A DNA stretch of 34,217 nt from an uncultured Bacilli bacterium (GCA_934087515.1 CAKOIY010000006.1:1-34217); one strand, 5' to 3'. Shown: positions 7,614 to 16,238, counted from the first letter of the stretch. The notes: generated from the sequence alone by a model not told the origin. Numbers and translations are program-made.

Positions 7614-9686
7614 ATGCTTGAAAATTTAAATGAAAAACAAATTGAGGCAGTTAAACATAAAGACGGACCTCTTCTAATTCTAGCAGGTGCAGGCTCAGGA
7701 AAAACAAAAGCTTTAACAACTAGAATAGCCTACTTAATAAAAGAATACGGAGTTAATCCCGAAAATATTTTAGCAATAACATTTACAAACAAAGCTGCTA
7801 AGGAAATGAAAGAGAGAATCGAAAAATTAATAGGAAAAACAAATCTTCTTGCTTCAACCTTTCATTCTTTTGGAGTACGCATTTTAAGAGAAAACTACGA
7901 AAGACTAGGGTATAAAAGTAATTTTGTAATCATGGACAGTGATGACAGTCTAACTCTTGTAAAGAAAATTCTAAAAGATTTAGGCTATGATCCTAAAAGA
8001 TTTAGTCCTTATATGATAAGAAACAAAATATCTAGTAACAAAAGTGAGTTTATTATGCCTGAAGAATACAAAAACTTTGTTCATTCTGAAGAAGATGATA
8101 TAGTTTACAAAGTCTATAAAAAATACCAAGAAATTTTATATAGAAACAATTCTGTAGATTTTGACGATTTACTAATATTGCCAATAAAACTATTTAAAGA
8201 AAATGAAGATATACTAGATTATTATAGAGAAAAATACAAATACATAATGGTTGATGAGTATCAAGATACTAACGAAGCTCAATATATATTAATAAAAATG
8301 TTAGCAGCTAAATATAGAAATATAGCATGTATAGGAGATAACGATCAAAGTATTTATATGTTTAGAGGAGCAAATTATAAAAATATTCTAAATTTTGAAA
8401 AGGATTACAAAGATGCTAAAATAATTATGTTAGAACAAAACTATCGTTCAACAAAGACAATACTTGATGCTGCCAATAGTGTAATCAAAAATAATACTTT
8501 TAGAAAAGATAAAAATTTATGGAGTGACAAAGGTGAAGGAGAAAAAATATCATTTTATAAATCATATGATGAAATAGACGAAGTTTTTTATATAATAAGA
8601 AAAATAAAAGAACTAATCTCTAAAGGAATACCATACAAGGATATAGCAATTCTTTACAGAACTAATGCTCAATCTAGAGTTTTCGAACAAGAACTGCTAA
8701 AACAAAATATACCATTTAGAATAGTTGGAAGTTTCTATTTCTATAGCAGAAAGGAAATAAAAGATTTATTAGCATACCTAAGATTAATACTAAATAGTGA
8801 TGATGATATAAGTTTAATAAGATGTATAAATACTCCTAAAAGAGGAATTGGCCCAAAAACAATAAGTGAAATAGAAGCAAATGCTAGTAATTATAATACA
8901 AGTATGTACAAAGCAATAAAAGATGGAAAAGCTTTAGAGTTTAAAAAAATAATCGAAGAACTAAAAGAAGATTTAAAATCTTGTACCTTAACAGAATTTA
9001 TTGACAAAGTTCTAGATAAAAGTGGTATGAGAATGGCTTTAAAAGAAGAAAAAAGCTTAGAAGCTGATATAAGATTAGAAAATCTTGAAGAATTTAAATC
9101 AGTAACAAAAAACTTTGAAGAAAGAGTGGGGATAATCTCACTAGAAGAATTTCTAACTGAAATAAGTTTAGTTTCTGATATTGAAGAATATAAAGATGAT
9201 CCTAATAGAATAACTCTAATGACTGTTCATTCAGTAAAAGGACTAGAGTATCCATATGTATTTTTAGCAGGTCTAGAAGAAGGAATATTTCCACATAGAA
9301 ATTGCTATACTCCAGATGAACTGGAAGAAGAAAGAAGATTAATGTATGTAGCAATAACTAGGGCTATGAAAAAACTATGGATAACTTCAGCAAAAAAAAG
9401 AATGATATATGGACAAGAAAGTCCTTCAGTTTTAAGTAGATTTGTAAGAGAAATAGATCCTGATTTAATAGAAAAAGTAAATAAAGAAGAAAAAGAACAA
9501 GTAAAAAAAGAAAAAAGAGTTTACAAAGAAGATAGGGTATTCAACTATGGCGATAAAGTAAATCATGAAATATATGGTGATGGCGTAGTAATAGAAGTTA
9601 CAAACACTATCTTAACTGTAGCCTTTAACAAAGACGTTGGTATAAAGAAAATATTAAAAAATCATAAAAGTATAAGGAGAGTGTAG
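7614..9686 (+). CDS. pcrA: ATP-dependent DNA helicase PcrA (UvrD/Rep family)
   Basis: This superfamily 1A 3'-5' helicase acts in nucleotide excision repair, replication restart and removal of stalled RNA polymerase. All motifs are present in order: the Q-motif region LNEKQIEAV, Walker A GAGSGKT (residues ~25-31), TFTNKAAKEM, DEYQDTNEAQ, GDNDQSIYMFRGA, QNYRS, TVHSVKGLEYPYVFLAGLEE and YVAITRA. The C-terminus carries the small Tudor-like domain (YGDKVNHEIYGDGVV) that contacts RNA polymerase in PcrA, which favours PcrA over Rep. Length (690) is slightly short for the family. I chose ATG 7614 because GGTGA at 7604-7608 then spaces correctly; GTG 7605 would lie inside it. The nucleotidyltransferase follows 1 nt later. 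Confidence 0.95.
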   Translation: MLENLNEKQIEAVKHKDGPLLILAGAGSGKTKALTTRIAYLIKEYGVNPENILAITFTNKAAKEMKERIEKLIGKTNLLASTFHSFGVRILRENYERLGYKSNFVIMDSDDSLTLVKKILKDLGYDPKRFSPYMIRNKISSNKSEFIMPEEYKNFVHSEEDDIVYKVYKKYQEILYRNNSVDFDDLLILPIKLFKENEDILDYYREKYKYIMVDEYQDTNEAQYILIKMLAAKYRNIACIGDNDQSIYMFRGANYKNILNFEKDYKDAKIIMLEQNYRSTKTILDAANSVIKNNTFRKDKNLWSDKGEGEKISFYKSYDEIDEVFYIIRKIKELISKGIPYKDIAILYRTNAQSRVFEQELLKQNIPFRIVGSFYFYSRKEIKDLLAYLRLILNSDDDISLIRCINTPKRGIGPKTISEIEANASNYNTSMYKAIKDGKALEFKKIIEELKEDLKSCTLTEFIDKVLDKSGMRMALKEEKSLEADIRLENLEEFKSVTKNFEERVGIISLEEFLTEISLVSDIEEYKDDPNRITLMTVHSVKGLEYPYVFLAGLEEGIFPHRNCYTPDELEEERRLMYVAITRAMKKLWITSAKKRMIYGQESPSVLSRFVREIDPDLIEKVNKEEKEQVKKEKRVYKEDRVFNYGDKVNHEIYGDGVVIEVTNTILTVAFNKDVGIKKILKNHKSIRRV

Positions 9687-9687
9687 T

Positions 9688-10593
9688 ATGAAAACATTAG
9701 TTATTTTAGCAGCAGGAATGGGCTCAAGATTTGGAGGCCTAAAACAAATAGAACCTATTGGACCAAATGGAGAATTCATAATAGATTATTCAATATATGA
9801 TGCTAAAAGATGTGGCTTTGAAAAAGTAATATTTATAATTAAAGAAGAAAATCTAGAAATATTTGAAGAAACAATAGGTAAAAGAATAAAACCATATATA
9901 AATGTAGAATATGCATTTCAAAAACTAGAAGACATACCAGAAGGTTATCAAATACCAAACAGAGAAAAACCACTAGGAACAGGGCATGCTATTTATTGCG
10001 CAAGACATTTAATAAAAGATAATTTTGCGTTAATGAATGCTGATGATTTCTATGGATATGGGGGAATAAAAGCTGTATCAGATTTCTTAGATACAGATTT
10101 AAATAAAGAAGGAAAAGAAAACTATGCTTTAGTGGGATATAAGCTAAAAAATACTATAACAGATAATGGTTCTGTAAAAAGAGGAGTATGTGAAATAAAA
10201 GATGGAAAACTAGTAGGATTGGATGAAAGTTTAGTAGAAAAAGAAGATAATATCCTTACAAAAACATCATTTAAAACAAACAAAAAAGAACAAGTGAAAG
10301 ATGGTACCTTAGTATCAATGAATCTAATGGCATTTCACCATAACTTTATAAAACACATTGAAGAAGAATTTATTCCTTTTTTAGAAAAAAATAAAAATGA
10401 TATGAGTAAGTGTGAATACTTAATGCCAGATGTAGTAACAAAAGAAATAAATGAGAATATTGCACAAGTAAAAGTCTTAGAAACAGATGAAAAATGGTAT
10501 GGAATAACATACAAAGAAGATAAACAAGAAGTAGTAGAAGCCATAAAAACTATGATAGATAAAGGAATATATAAAGAAAAACTTTGGGATTAG
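9688..10593 (+). CDS. Sugar-phosphate nucleotidyltransferase
   Basis: This 301-residue protein has a GT-A/Rossmann nucleotidyltransferase fold. The N-terminal nucleotide loop is LAAGMGSRFGGLKQ (residues 7-20), PLGTGHAI provides the base contact, and MNADDFYG gives the metal-binding Asp pair. It would transfer NMP to a sugar- or polyol-phosphate. The family is seen in gut Firmicutes, often near capsule or phosphocholine genes, but none are visible here, so the substrate is unknown. It starts 1 nt after the pcrA stop, so it is co-transcribed and probably translationally coupled; ATAAGGAGAGTGTAG at the end of pcrA supplies the ribosome site. A terminator follows at once. Confidence 0.8.
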   Translation: MKTLVILAAGMGSRFGGLKQIEPIGPNGEFIIDYSIYDAKRCGFEKVIFIIKEENLEIFEETIGKRIKPYINVEYAFQKLEDIPEGYQIPNREKPLGTGHAIYCARHLIKDNFALMNADDFYGYGGIKAVSDFLDTDLNKEGKENYALVGYKLKNTITDNGSVKRGVCEIKDGKLVGLDESLVEKEDNILTKTSFKTNKKEQVKDGTLVSMNLMAFHHNFIKHIEEEFIPFLEKNKNDMSKCEYLMPDVVTKEINENIAQVKVLETDEKWYGITYKEDKQEVVEAIKTMIDKGIYKEKLWD

Positions 10594-10595
10594 TA

Positions 10596-10627
10596 AAAAT
10601 GTAGAAACAAAATCTACATTTTTTCTC
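10596..10627 (+). terminator. Terminator of the pcrA operon
   Basis: AAAATGTAGA (10596-10605) pairs perfectly with TCTACATTTT (10613-10622) around a 7-nt loop, followed by T residues. Confidence 0.85.
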
Positions 10628-10666
10628 TTTTAACAAAAAAATATATCTTTTTTATAAAATTTACTG

Positions 10667-10672
10667 TATAAT
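10667..10672 (+). promoter_or_regulatory. rlmN: -10 box of the rlmN-rpe operon
   Basis: TATAAT preceded directly by TG, ending 15 nt before ATG 10688. The -35 region is only weakly recognisable. It follows the pcrA operon terminator and is the only evident promoter for the five-gene operon. Confidence 0.5.
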
Positions 10673-10687
10673 TATAGTGTGATTTTT

Positions 10688-11704
10688 ATGAATATATATG
10701 ATTTAACTTTAGAAAAACTAGAAAACTATTTTATAGATAGTGGTGATAAAAAATATCGTGCATCTCAAGTATTTTATTGGCTTTATGAAAAAAGAGTAAC
10801 ATCATTTGAAGAAATGACAAACTTAAGTAAAGAAACTATACAAAAACTAAAAAAAGATTTTAGCATAGAAAGACCAATAATAGTAAAAGAAGAACATGAT
10901 AAAGATGTAAGTAAATTCTTGTTTAAATTAAGTGATAATGAACATATAGAAAGTGTTTTGATGTATCATGATTATGGACTTAGTCTATGTATATCAAGTC
11001 AAGTAGGATGTAACATGGCCTGTGCTTTCTGCGAAAGTGGAAGAAGAAGAAAGGTTAGAAACCTAAAACCAAGTGAAATGTTATTACAAATAATAGAAAT
11101 AGAAAAAATAATAAATAAAAGAATATCTCATGTAGTAATAATGGGAATTGGAGAACCATTTGATAATTATGAGAACTTAGTAACATTTCTAGATAATGTC
11201 AACAATCATAAAGGATTATGTATAGGATCAAGACACATAACAGTATCAACTTGCGGAATAGTTCCAAAAATATATGAATTTTCAAATCTTCCATATCAAG
11301 TTAATCTAGCAATAAGTCTGCATGCTGCAAATGATGAACTAAGAAGTAAACTTATGCCAGTAAACAAAGTATACCCTTTAAGAGAACTAATGATGGCTAT
11401 TAAAGATTATCTTAAAAAAACTGGAAGAAGAGTAACTTTTGAATACATATTATTAAAAGATATAAATGATACCAAAGAAGATGCTAAAAGTCTAGCAAAA
11501 CTAGTAAAAGGTATGAATGCTTACATAAACTTGATACCTTTTAACGAAAATAGTAACAGCAAATTTAAAAGACCTAAAAATGATGAAATAATGAAATTTT
11601 ATGATATAATAAAAAAAGAAGGGATCAATGTAACAGTAAGAAAGGAATTTGGTTCAAAAATATCTGCTGCATGTGGTCAATTAAGATCAAAAAAGGAGGA
11701 ATAA
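10688..11704 (+). CDS. rlmN: RlmN-type radical SAM 23S rRNA/tRNA adenine-C2 methyltransferase
   Basis: This 338-residue radical SAM enzyme of the RlmN/Cfr family methylates C2 of A2503 in 23S rRNA and A37 in some tRNAs. Residues visible: the CxxxCxxC cluster ligands (C108, C112, C115 in GCNMACAFC), the mobile catalytic Cys just before (C101 in LCISSQVGC), and the second catalytic Cys in AACGQL (C329). After the cluster the usual ATG/AST is replaced by ESGRRRKVRNL. I chose ATG 10688 over GTG 10679; the ribosome site is weak (GTGTGAT) and the leader very short. It heads the conserved rlmN-prpC-prkC-rsgA-rpe operon, which supports RlmN rather than the resistance enzyme Cfr. The prpC gene starts 1 nt after its stop. 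Confidence 0.9.
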   Translation: MNIYDLTLEKLENYFIDSGDKKYRASQVFYWLYEKRVTSFEEMTNLSKETIQKLKKDFSIERPIIVKEEHDKDVSKFLFKLSDNEHIESVLMYHDYGLSLCISSQVGCNMACAFCESGRRRKVRNLKPSEMLLQIIEIEKIINKRISHVVIMGIGEPFDNYENLVTFLDNVNNHKGLCIGSRHITVSTCGIVPKIYEFSNLPYQVNLAISLHAANDELRSKLMPVNKVYPLRELMMAIKDYLKKTGRRVTFEYILLKDINDTKEDAKSLAKLVKGMNAYINLIPFNENSNSKFKRPKNDEIMKFYDIIKKEGINVTVRKEFGSKISAACGQLRSKKEE

Positions 11705-11705
11705 A

Positions 11706-12455
11706 ATGGAAACCTTTTATTTAACAGATACAGGAATAGTACGTGATCATAATGAAGATAGTGTGATAATAATAAAAAATAGCGATGGTTCAATTTTGAT
11801 GGCAGTTGCAGACGGAATGGGGGGCCACAGAGCTGGAGAAGTAGCATCATCCATAGCAATTACTTACCTAGGTAATCGTTTTATGGAAACTTTTTTCAAA
11901 ATGAATAAAGCATCTGCAGTCGAATGGATAAAAACAACAGTAAACGAAATTAATGGTCAAATATTTAAATACACTGAAGAAAACCCAGAAAGCAAAGGAA
12001 TGGGAACAACTTTAGTAATGGCTATAATAACTAAAGATTATATTTTATTTGGAAATATTGGAGACTCATCAGGATTCGTAATGAAAGATGGAAAAATTCA
12101 TAAAGTAACACATGATCATACTTTAGTAAATCTATTATTAGATGCTGGGGAGTTAACTCCAGAGGAAGCTCAAAATCATCCAAAGAAAAACATCCTAATG
12201 AATGCTTTAGGAATAAATGATCCTATAGATATAGACGTCTTTGATTGTAACATGGACGTAAATGAAATTTTGCTTTGTTCAGATGGACTTACTACTATGA
12301 TAAATGAAGAACAAATAGAAAAAGTCTTACTAGAAAATATTAGTATTGAAGAGGCAGTACTTAAATTAATAAAAAAAGCTAACAACAGAGGAGGAAATGA
12401 TAATATTTCTGTAGCATATTTAAGAAAGAATAATGAGGAGAGTGATTCTCTATGA
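11706..12455 (+). CDS. prpC: PP2C-type Ser/Thr protein phosphatase PrpC
   Basis: This 249-residue PPM/PP2C phosphatase reverses phosphorylation by the partner kinase PrkC. Motifs: DTGIVRDHNEDS (metal-binding Asp/Glu), ADGMGGHRAGE, GMGTTLV, THDHTLVNLL, LCSDGLT and GGNDNIS. All metal-ligand Asp positions appear intact, but the usual GDSR signature reads GNIGDSSGF, Ser for Arg. Ribosome site AAGGAGG (11693-11699) overlaps the end of rlmN. Its stop overlaps the prkC start (ATGA), a coupling also typical of other Firmicutes. Confidence 0.95.
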   Translation: METFYLTDTGIVRDHNEDSVIIIKNSDGSILMAVADGMGGHRAGEVASSIAITYLGNRFMETFFKMNKASAVEWIKTTVNEINGQIFKYTEENPESKGMGTTLVMAIITKDYILFGNIGDSSGFVMKDGKIHKVTHDHTLVNLLLDAGELTPEEAQNHPKKNILMNALGINDPIDIDVFDCNMDVNEILLCSDGLTTMINEEQIEKVLLENISIEEAVLKLIKKANNRGGNDNISVAYLRKNNEESDSL

Positions 12456-14236
12456 TAGTAAAGGGGCAAAAAGTTAATTCAAGATATGAAATTATTAAAA
12501 CTATTGGTGAAGGTGGTATGGCTAATGTTTATTTAGCAAGAGATACAATACTAGATAGAAACGTAGCAATTAAAGTATTGCGAGGAGATCTAGCATCTGA
12601 TGAAAAATTTGTAAGACGTTTTCAAAGAGAAGCCTTATCAGCATCGAGTCTTTCACATCCAAATATAGTAGAAATATATGACGTTGGAGAAGATGATGGT
12701 GATTATTACATAGTTATGGAGTATGTTGAAGGTAAAAATCTAAAACAACTACTAAAAAAGAGAGAAAAATTAACAGCAGCAGAAGTTGTAGACATAATGC
12801 TTCAAATAACAAGTGCCATGGGAGTAGCACATGATAGTTTAATAATTCATCGTGATTTAAAACCACAAAATATACTAATAAAAGATGATGGAGAAATAAA
12901 AATAACTGACTTTGGTATTGCTATGGCTCTTAATGCTACACAGCTTACTCAAACAAACTCTGCTATGGGCTCAGTACATTACTTTCCACCTGAACAAGCA
13001 AACGGAAAAGGGTCAACCTTAAAAAGTGATGTCTATTCTCTAGGAATAATGATGTATGAATTACTAACAGGTGTATTACCATTCAGAGGAGATAATGCCG
13101 TAGAAATAGCTTTAAAACACTTAAAAGAACCAATTCCTTTAATAAGAAGTGAACTACCAGAACTTCCTCAAAGCATTGAAAATATAATAGTAAAAGCAAC
13201 AGCAAAAAATCCTAAAAACAGATATGCTAATGCTAATGAAATGCATGATGATTTGCTAACAGCATTAAACAAAGAAAGAGAAAACGAACCGCCAATTGTT
13301 TTAAAATATGATGAAGGAATCGAAGAAGACCCTGTTGTAGTAGACAAAGAAAATGCTGATGAAGGAATCGTAAGTCAAATAAAAGATGACAAAAAGCCAA
13401 AAAATAAAAAAGTAATAATACTAGCTTCAGTATTTGGAGGGCTAATAGTTATAACATTATTTGCACTACTAATATTGCCAATGATAACCAAAGTTCCAGA
13501 AGTAACAGTTCCAGATGTTTCTAATCTAACTGTTGCAGAAGCAACCAAAAAACTAGAAAGATTAAAACTTACAGTAAACGCTAAAACAGTCGAAGAAGCA
13601 TCAGATAAAATAGATAAAGGAAAAGTGATAGAAACTGATCCAAAAGCAGGAACAAGTGTTAAAGAAGGAAAAGAAATAACCCTAAAAGTATCTAAAGGAA
13701 TAAGTAAAATAAAAATAGAGGATTACACTGGAGAAAACTATATAAAAATAGAAACACAATTAGAACTTAAAGGATTAAAAGTAAACATAGAAAAATCAGA
13801 TAGTGCTACAAACGTAAGTGATGACGAATCGCAAAATATTGTAGGACAATCAATAGATCCGGGAAAAGAAGTAGATAAGGGCACAGAAATAACTCTTTAT
13901 ATACCTAACATAGTAAAATATTATCCAGATATGGTAAGCGAAGGTTGGACACTTGGAGAAGCAAGAACTTGGTCTAATGAAAATAATATAAAACTAACAG
14001 TAAAATACGAAGAAACAAACAAATATGATGAAGGAGTAGTAATAAAACAATCAAAATCTCCAAATGATATTTTATCAAGTGGTGGTAAATTAACAGTAAC
14101 AATCTCTAAAGCTAAAAAAGAAGACACAAGTTCAAAAAATAACAATCAAACAAATAATAAAAACAACAACCAAAGTAACAACAATAACAATCAAAATAAC
14201 ACAATACAACCAGAAGAACAAAAAGATAACGAGTAG
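12452..14236 (+). CDS. prkC: PASTA-domain Ser/Thr protein kinase PrkC
   Basis: This 594-residue membrane kinase senses muropeptides or lipid II outside the cell. The kinase domain spans about 1-275: glycine loop GEGGMANVY, catalytic K41, HRDLKPQN (133-140), DFGIA (153-157), activation-loop GSVHYFPPEQA. One membrane helix lies at ~320-345. Three PASTA-type repeats follow (about 351-418, 419-488, 489-556); the first (VPDVSNLTVAEA) is canonical and the other two are more diverged. The Asn-rich tail (557-594) is low-complexity and extracellular. In spore-formers PrkC can trigger germination in response to muropeptides, which is notable given the germinant receptor genes nearby; that link is inference. 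It is coupled to prpC upstream and rsgA downstream. Confidence 0.95.
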   Translation: MIVKGQKVNSRYEIIKTIGEGGMANVYLARDTILDRNVAIKVLRGDLASDEKFVRRFQREALSASSLSHPNIVEIYDVGEDDGDYYIVMEYVEGKNLKQLLKKREKLTAAEVVDIMLQITSAMGVAHDSLIIHRDLKPQNILIKDDGEIKITDFGIAMALNATQLTQTNSAMGSVHYFPPEQANGKGSTLKSDVYSLGIMMYELLTGVLPFRGDNAVEIALKHLKEPIPLIRSELPELPQSIENIIVKATAKNPKNRYANANEMHDDLLTALNKERENEPPIVLKYDEGIEEDPVVVDKENADEGIVSQIKDDKKPKNKKVIILASVFGGLIVITLFALLILPMITKVPEVTVPDVSNLTVAEATKKLERLKLTVNAKTVEEASDKIDKGKVIETDPKAGTSVKEGKEITLKVSKGISKIKIEDYTGENYIKIETQLELKGLKVNIEKSDSATNVSDDESQNIVGQSIDPGKEVDKGTEITLYIPNIVKYYPDMVSEGWTLGEARTWSNENNIKLTVKYEETNKYDEGVVIKQSKSPNDILSSGGKLTVTISKAKKEDTSSKNNNQTNNKNNNQSNNNNNQNNTIQPEEQKDNE

Positions 14237-14241
14237 AGACT

Positions 14242-15066
14242 ATGAAAGGACAAATAATAAAAATAATAAGTAATGACTACTTCGTTTCATATCAAGAAAA
14301 AGAATATATATGCAAAGCAAGAGGAAAACTAAAAAACAAAAACATAACCCCCAAAGTCGGAGATTATTGTATCTTTAACAAAAACGAAAAAATAATAGAA
14401 AAAATTCTTCCAAGAAAAAACCAATTAGATAGACCAAGTGTAAGCAATATAGATGAAGCTTTTATAATAACTAGTCTAAAAAAACCAAACTTTTCAGACA
14501 ATCTCCTTGACAAACTACTAATAATATGTGAAATAAATGGTATAAATCCTATAATATGCTTAACAAAAAAAGATCTATTAACAAAAAGAGAATGGAAAAA
14601 GTTAAAAAAAGTAATAAATTACTATAAAAAACTAGGATATAAAGTAGTATATAATAATCAAATATCAAAAATAAAAAAAATGTTTAAAAATAAAACAACA
14701 GTTTTCACTGGACAAACTGGTGCAGGGAAATCAACATTAATGAACAGATTAGACAAAAATCTAAACTTTGAAACAAATGAAATATCTGAAGCTCTAGGAC
14801 GAGGGAAACATACAACAAGATATGTAACCTTAGTTCCTTTAAACAAAGGGAAAGTCCTAGACACACCAGGATTTTCAGCTCTAGATCTTTCAGAATATAA
14901 TGATGAAGATATAAGAGATGCTTTCGTAGAATTCAAAAAAAACAAATGTAAGTACAAAAACTGCATGCATATAAATGAAAAAGAATGCAAAGTAAAAAAA
15001 GAAGTGGGGAAAACAATCCTATCTTCAAGATATGAAAATTATAAAAAATTACTAGAAAAGAGGTAG
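14242..15066 (+). CDS. rsgA: Ribosome small-subunit biogenesis GTPase RsgA
   Basis: This 274-residue protein is a circularly permuted GTPase that matures the 30S subunit. After an OB-type N-terminal domain, G4 (TKKD, 108-111) precedes the P-loop GQTGAGKST (157-165) and DTPG (207-210), the order diagnostic of RsgA/YloQ. A zinc site follows: C236, C241, H243 and C249. Slightly short for the family. It starts 5 nt after prkC with a weak ribosome site and leads 3 nt into rpe, so it depends on the operon mRNA. Confidence 0.95.
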   Translation: MKGQIIKIISNDYFVSYQEKEYICKARGKLKNKNITPKVGDYCIFNKNEKIIEKILPRKNQLDRPSVSNIDEAFIITSLKKPNFSDNLLDKLLIICEINGINPIICLTKKDLLTKREWKKLKKVINYYKKLGYKVVYNNQISKIKKMFKNKTTVFTGQTGAGKSTLMNRLDKNLNFETNEISEALGRGKHTTRYVTLVPLNKGKVLDTPGFSALDLSEYNDEDIRDAFVEFKKNKCKYKNCMHINEKECKVKKEVGKTILSSRYENYKKLLEKR

Positions 15067-15069
15067 AGA

Positions 15070-15693
15070 ATGAAAGAAGTATCAACCTCCTTTTTAAAAG
15101 AAGGAAATTACAAAGAATTTATAAACAAACTAAATAATTCAAATACTGACTATATACATTTTGATGTTATGGACGGAATATTTGTAAAAGGCAAAAACTT
15201 ATCAATAAAAGAACTAATAAAATATATAAATCAATCAACTAAAAAAAATGATATACATCTAATGGTAAAAAATCCAGAAAAATATATTGAACAAATAAAA
15301 ACATTAAATATAAACAATATAACAATTCATAGAGAAATACCAGACTACAAAGATATAATTAATTTAATAAAAAGCTATGGAATAAAACCAGGACTAGCTA
15401 TAAATCCTGAAACAGAAATAAGTGACATAAAAAAAGATTTAAAAGATATATCACTAGTCTTAGTAATGGGAGTACATCCTGGAAAAAGTGGTCAACAATA
15501 TTTAACAAATACCACTGATAAAATAAACAAATTAAAAGAAATAAAAGAAGAAGAAAATCTAAACTTTAAAATAAGTGTAGATGGAGGAATAAACGAAGAA
15601 ATATTACCTAAACTAAATAACACAGATATAATAGTAAGTGCATCATATGTACTAGATAACCTAGATAATATAGAAAAAATACATAATCTATAA
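15070..15693 (+). CDS. rpe: Ribulose-phosphate 3-epimerase
   Basis: This 207-residue TIM barrel interconverts ribulose-5-P and xylulose-5-P in the pentose phosphate pathway. Metal ligands fit the family: H30 and D32 (HFDVMDG), H63 (IHLMV) and D171 (VDGGIN). The phosphate loop reads VMGVHPGKSGQ instead of the commoner VMTVNPGFGGQ, and the protein is a little short, but no catalytic residue is missing. Last gene of the rlmN operon, 3 nt after rsgA, whose end (AAGAGGTAGAGA) holds the ribosome site. Confidence 0.88.
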   Translation: MKEVSTSFLKEGNYKEFINKLNNSNTDYIHFDVMDGIFVKGKNLSIKELIKYINQSTKKNDIHLMVKNPEKYIEQIKTLNINNITIHREIPDYKDIINLIKSYGIKPGLAINPETEISDIKKDLKDISLVLVMGVHPGKSGQQYLTNTTDKINKLKEIKEEENLNFKISVDGGINEEILPKLNNTDIIVSASYVLDNLDNIEKIHNL

Positions 15694-15694
15694 C

Positions 15695-15727
15695 AAAAAA
15701 AAGCTACTTTAATTAAGCAGCTTTTTT
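15695..15727. terminator. Bidirectional terminator between rpe and rpmB
   Basis: An A-run plus GCT and CTT (to 15709) pairs with AAG, AGC and a T-run (15715-15727) across one A/C mismatch, with loop TAATT. T-runs occur on both strands, so it ends both rpe and rpmB; it overlaps the last codons of rpmB. Confidence 0.8.
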
Positions 15728-15883
15728 CATATTTCTTATTTCTTTAGCAGATAATTTAACTTTTTCACCGTTTTCTAAAGTAACAACTTGTAAGTTAAGC
15801 TTTTGTTTTTTCTTTGTACTATTTAACGCATGTGAACGTAAATTTTTAATATTAGGTTTTCTGTTTGATTCATTTTTTGCCAT
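15713..15883 (-). CDS. rpmB: 50S ribosomal protein bL28
   Basis: A 56-residue ORF whose core, RSHALNSTKKKQKLNLQ followed by LSAKEIR, matches bL28 (typically RSHAxNxTKRxxxPNLQ and VSARALR). It starts at ATG 15883 with a strong AAAGGAGGG ribosome site. The N-terminus MAKNESNRKPNIKN lacks the Cys/TGK zinc-ribbon segment seen in many bL28 proteins, and the C-terminus is basic. The convergent position after rpe matches B. subtilis, where rpmB is also near rpe on the other strand. Too short for common length cut-offs, but ribosome site, promoter and core motif make it firm. Confidence 0.9.
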   Translation of the reverse strand: MAKNESNRKPNIKNLRSHALNSTKKKQKLNLQVVTLENGEKVKLSAKEIRNMKKAA

Positions 15884-15910
15884 AATATCCCTCCTTTAAT
15901 AAGCATAATA

Positions 15911-15939
15911 AATTTATCATAAAAAAACATATTAGTCAA
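15911..15939 (-). promoter_or_regulatory. rpmB: Promoter of rpmB
   Basis: On the minus strand TTGACT (15934-15939), a 17-nt spacer and TAAATT (15911-15916) with extended TG. It lies 27 nt before the rpmB start. Confidence 0.5.
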
Positions 15940-16096
15940 CTTTTATTACAACTTTTTCTTATTTTACAAGTATTTTTTTTAATTTATAATATATTTATAA
16001 AACATAAAACCAAATAAAAACAAGTATAATTATAAAAAAATAAACATATCTTTAACTATAATAAAATGTAAATAACAAAAAACTAAAGAAAATTAC
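15940..16096. other. A+T-rich spacer with no evident gene
   Basis: This is the middle of the 307-base interval 15884-16190. I see no ORF with a ribosome site, no stable hairpin and no tRNA-like structure; the flanks carry the rpmB promoter and the promoter of the 11-codon peptide gene. Confidence 0.6.
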
Positions 16097-16125
16097 TTGA
16101 AATAAAACCAAACATTTTATATAAT
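16097..16125 (+). promoter_or_regulatory. Consensus promoter of the 11-codon peptide gene
   Basis: TTGAAA (16097-16102), exactly 17 nt, and TATAAT (16120-16125). This is one of the best vegetative promoters in the window. Transcription should start near 16132, giving a leader of about 59 nt. Confidence 0.75.
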
Positions 16126-16190
16126 TATATTATAGTAAAGACATGATAATTGATACCTAAGAATTTAAAATAAGAGAGGAGGGTACACTA

Positions 16191-16226
16191 ATGAAATACT
16201 GGAAATGGTTCTTTAGATGGTTCTAA
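16191..16226 (+). CDS. Eleven-residue Trp-rich cationic peptide
   Basis: ATG 16191 to TAA 16224-16226 encodes MKYWKWFFRWF: seven aromatic residues including three Trp, and three basic residues. The ribosome site is very strong (AGGAGG at 16177-16182, 8 nt spacing). It has a consensus promoter, and a strong terminator begins 13 nt after its stop, so the whole unit is about 140 nt and contains nothing else. Possible roles: a leader peptide that senses charged tRNA-Trp, a small membrane-active or signalling peptide, or a tiny toxin. The degenerate CPBP membrane protein downstream could be an immunity or processing partner, but has its own promoter. I do not recognise a known family. Confidence 0.6.
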   Translation: MKYWKWFFRWF

Positions 16227-16238
16227 GATGATGAACCT

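Noticed and set aside
16191..16226. SpoVM
   Set aside because: The location near rpe/rpmB suggested it, but the peptide has 11 residues and no similarity to the 26-residue SpoVM sequence.
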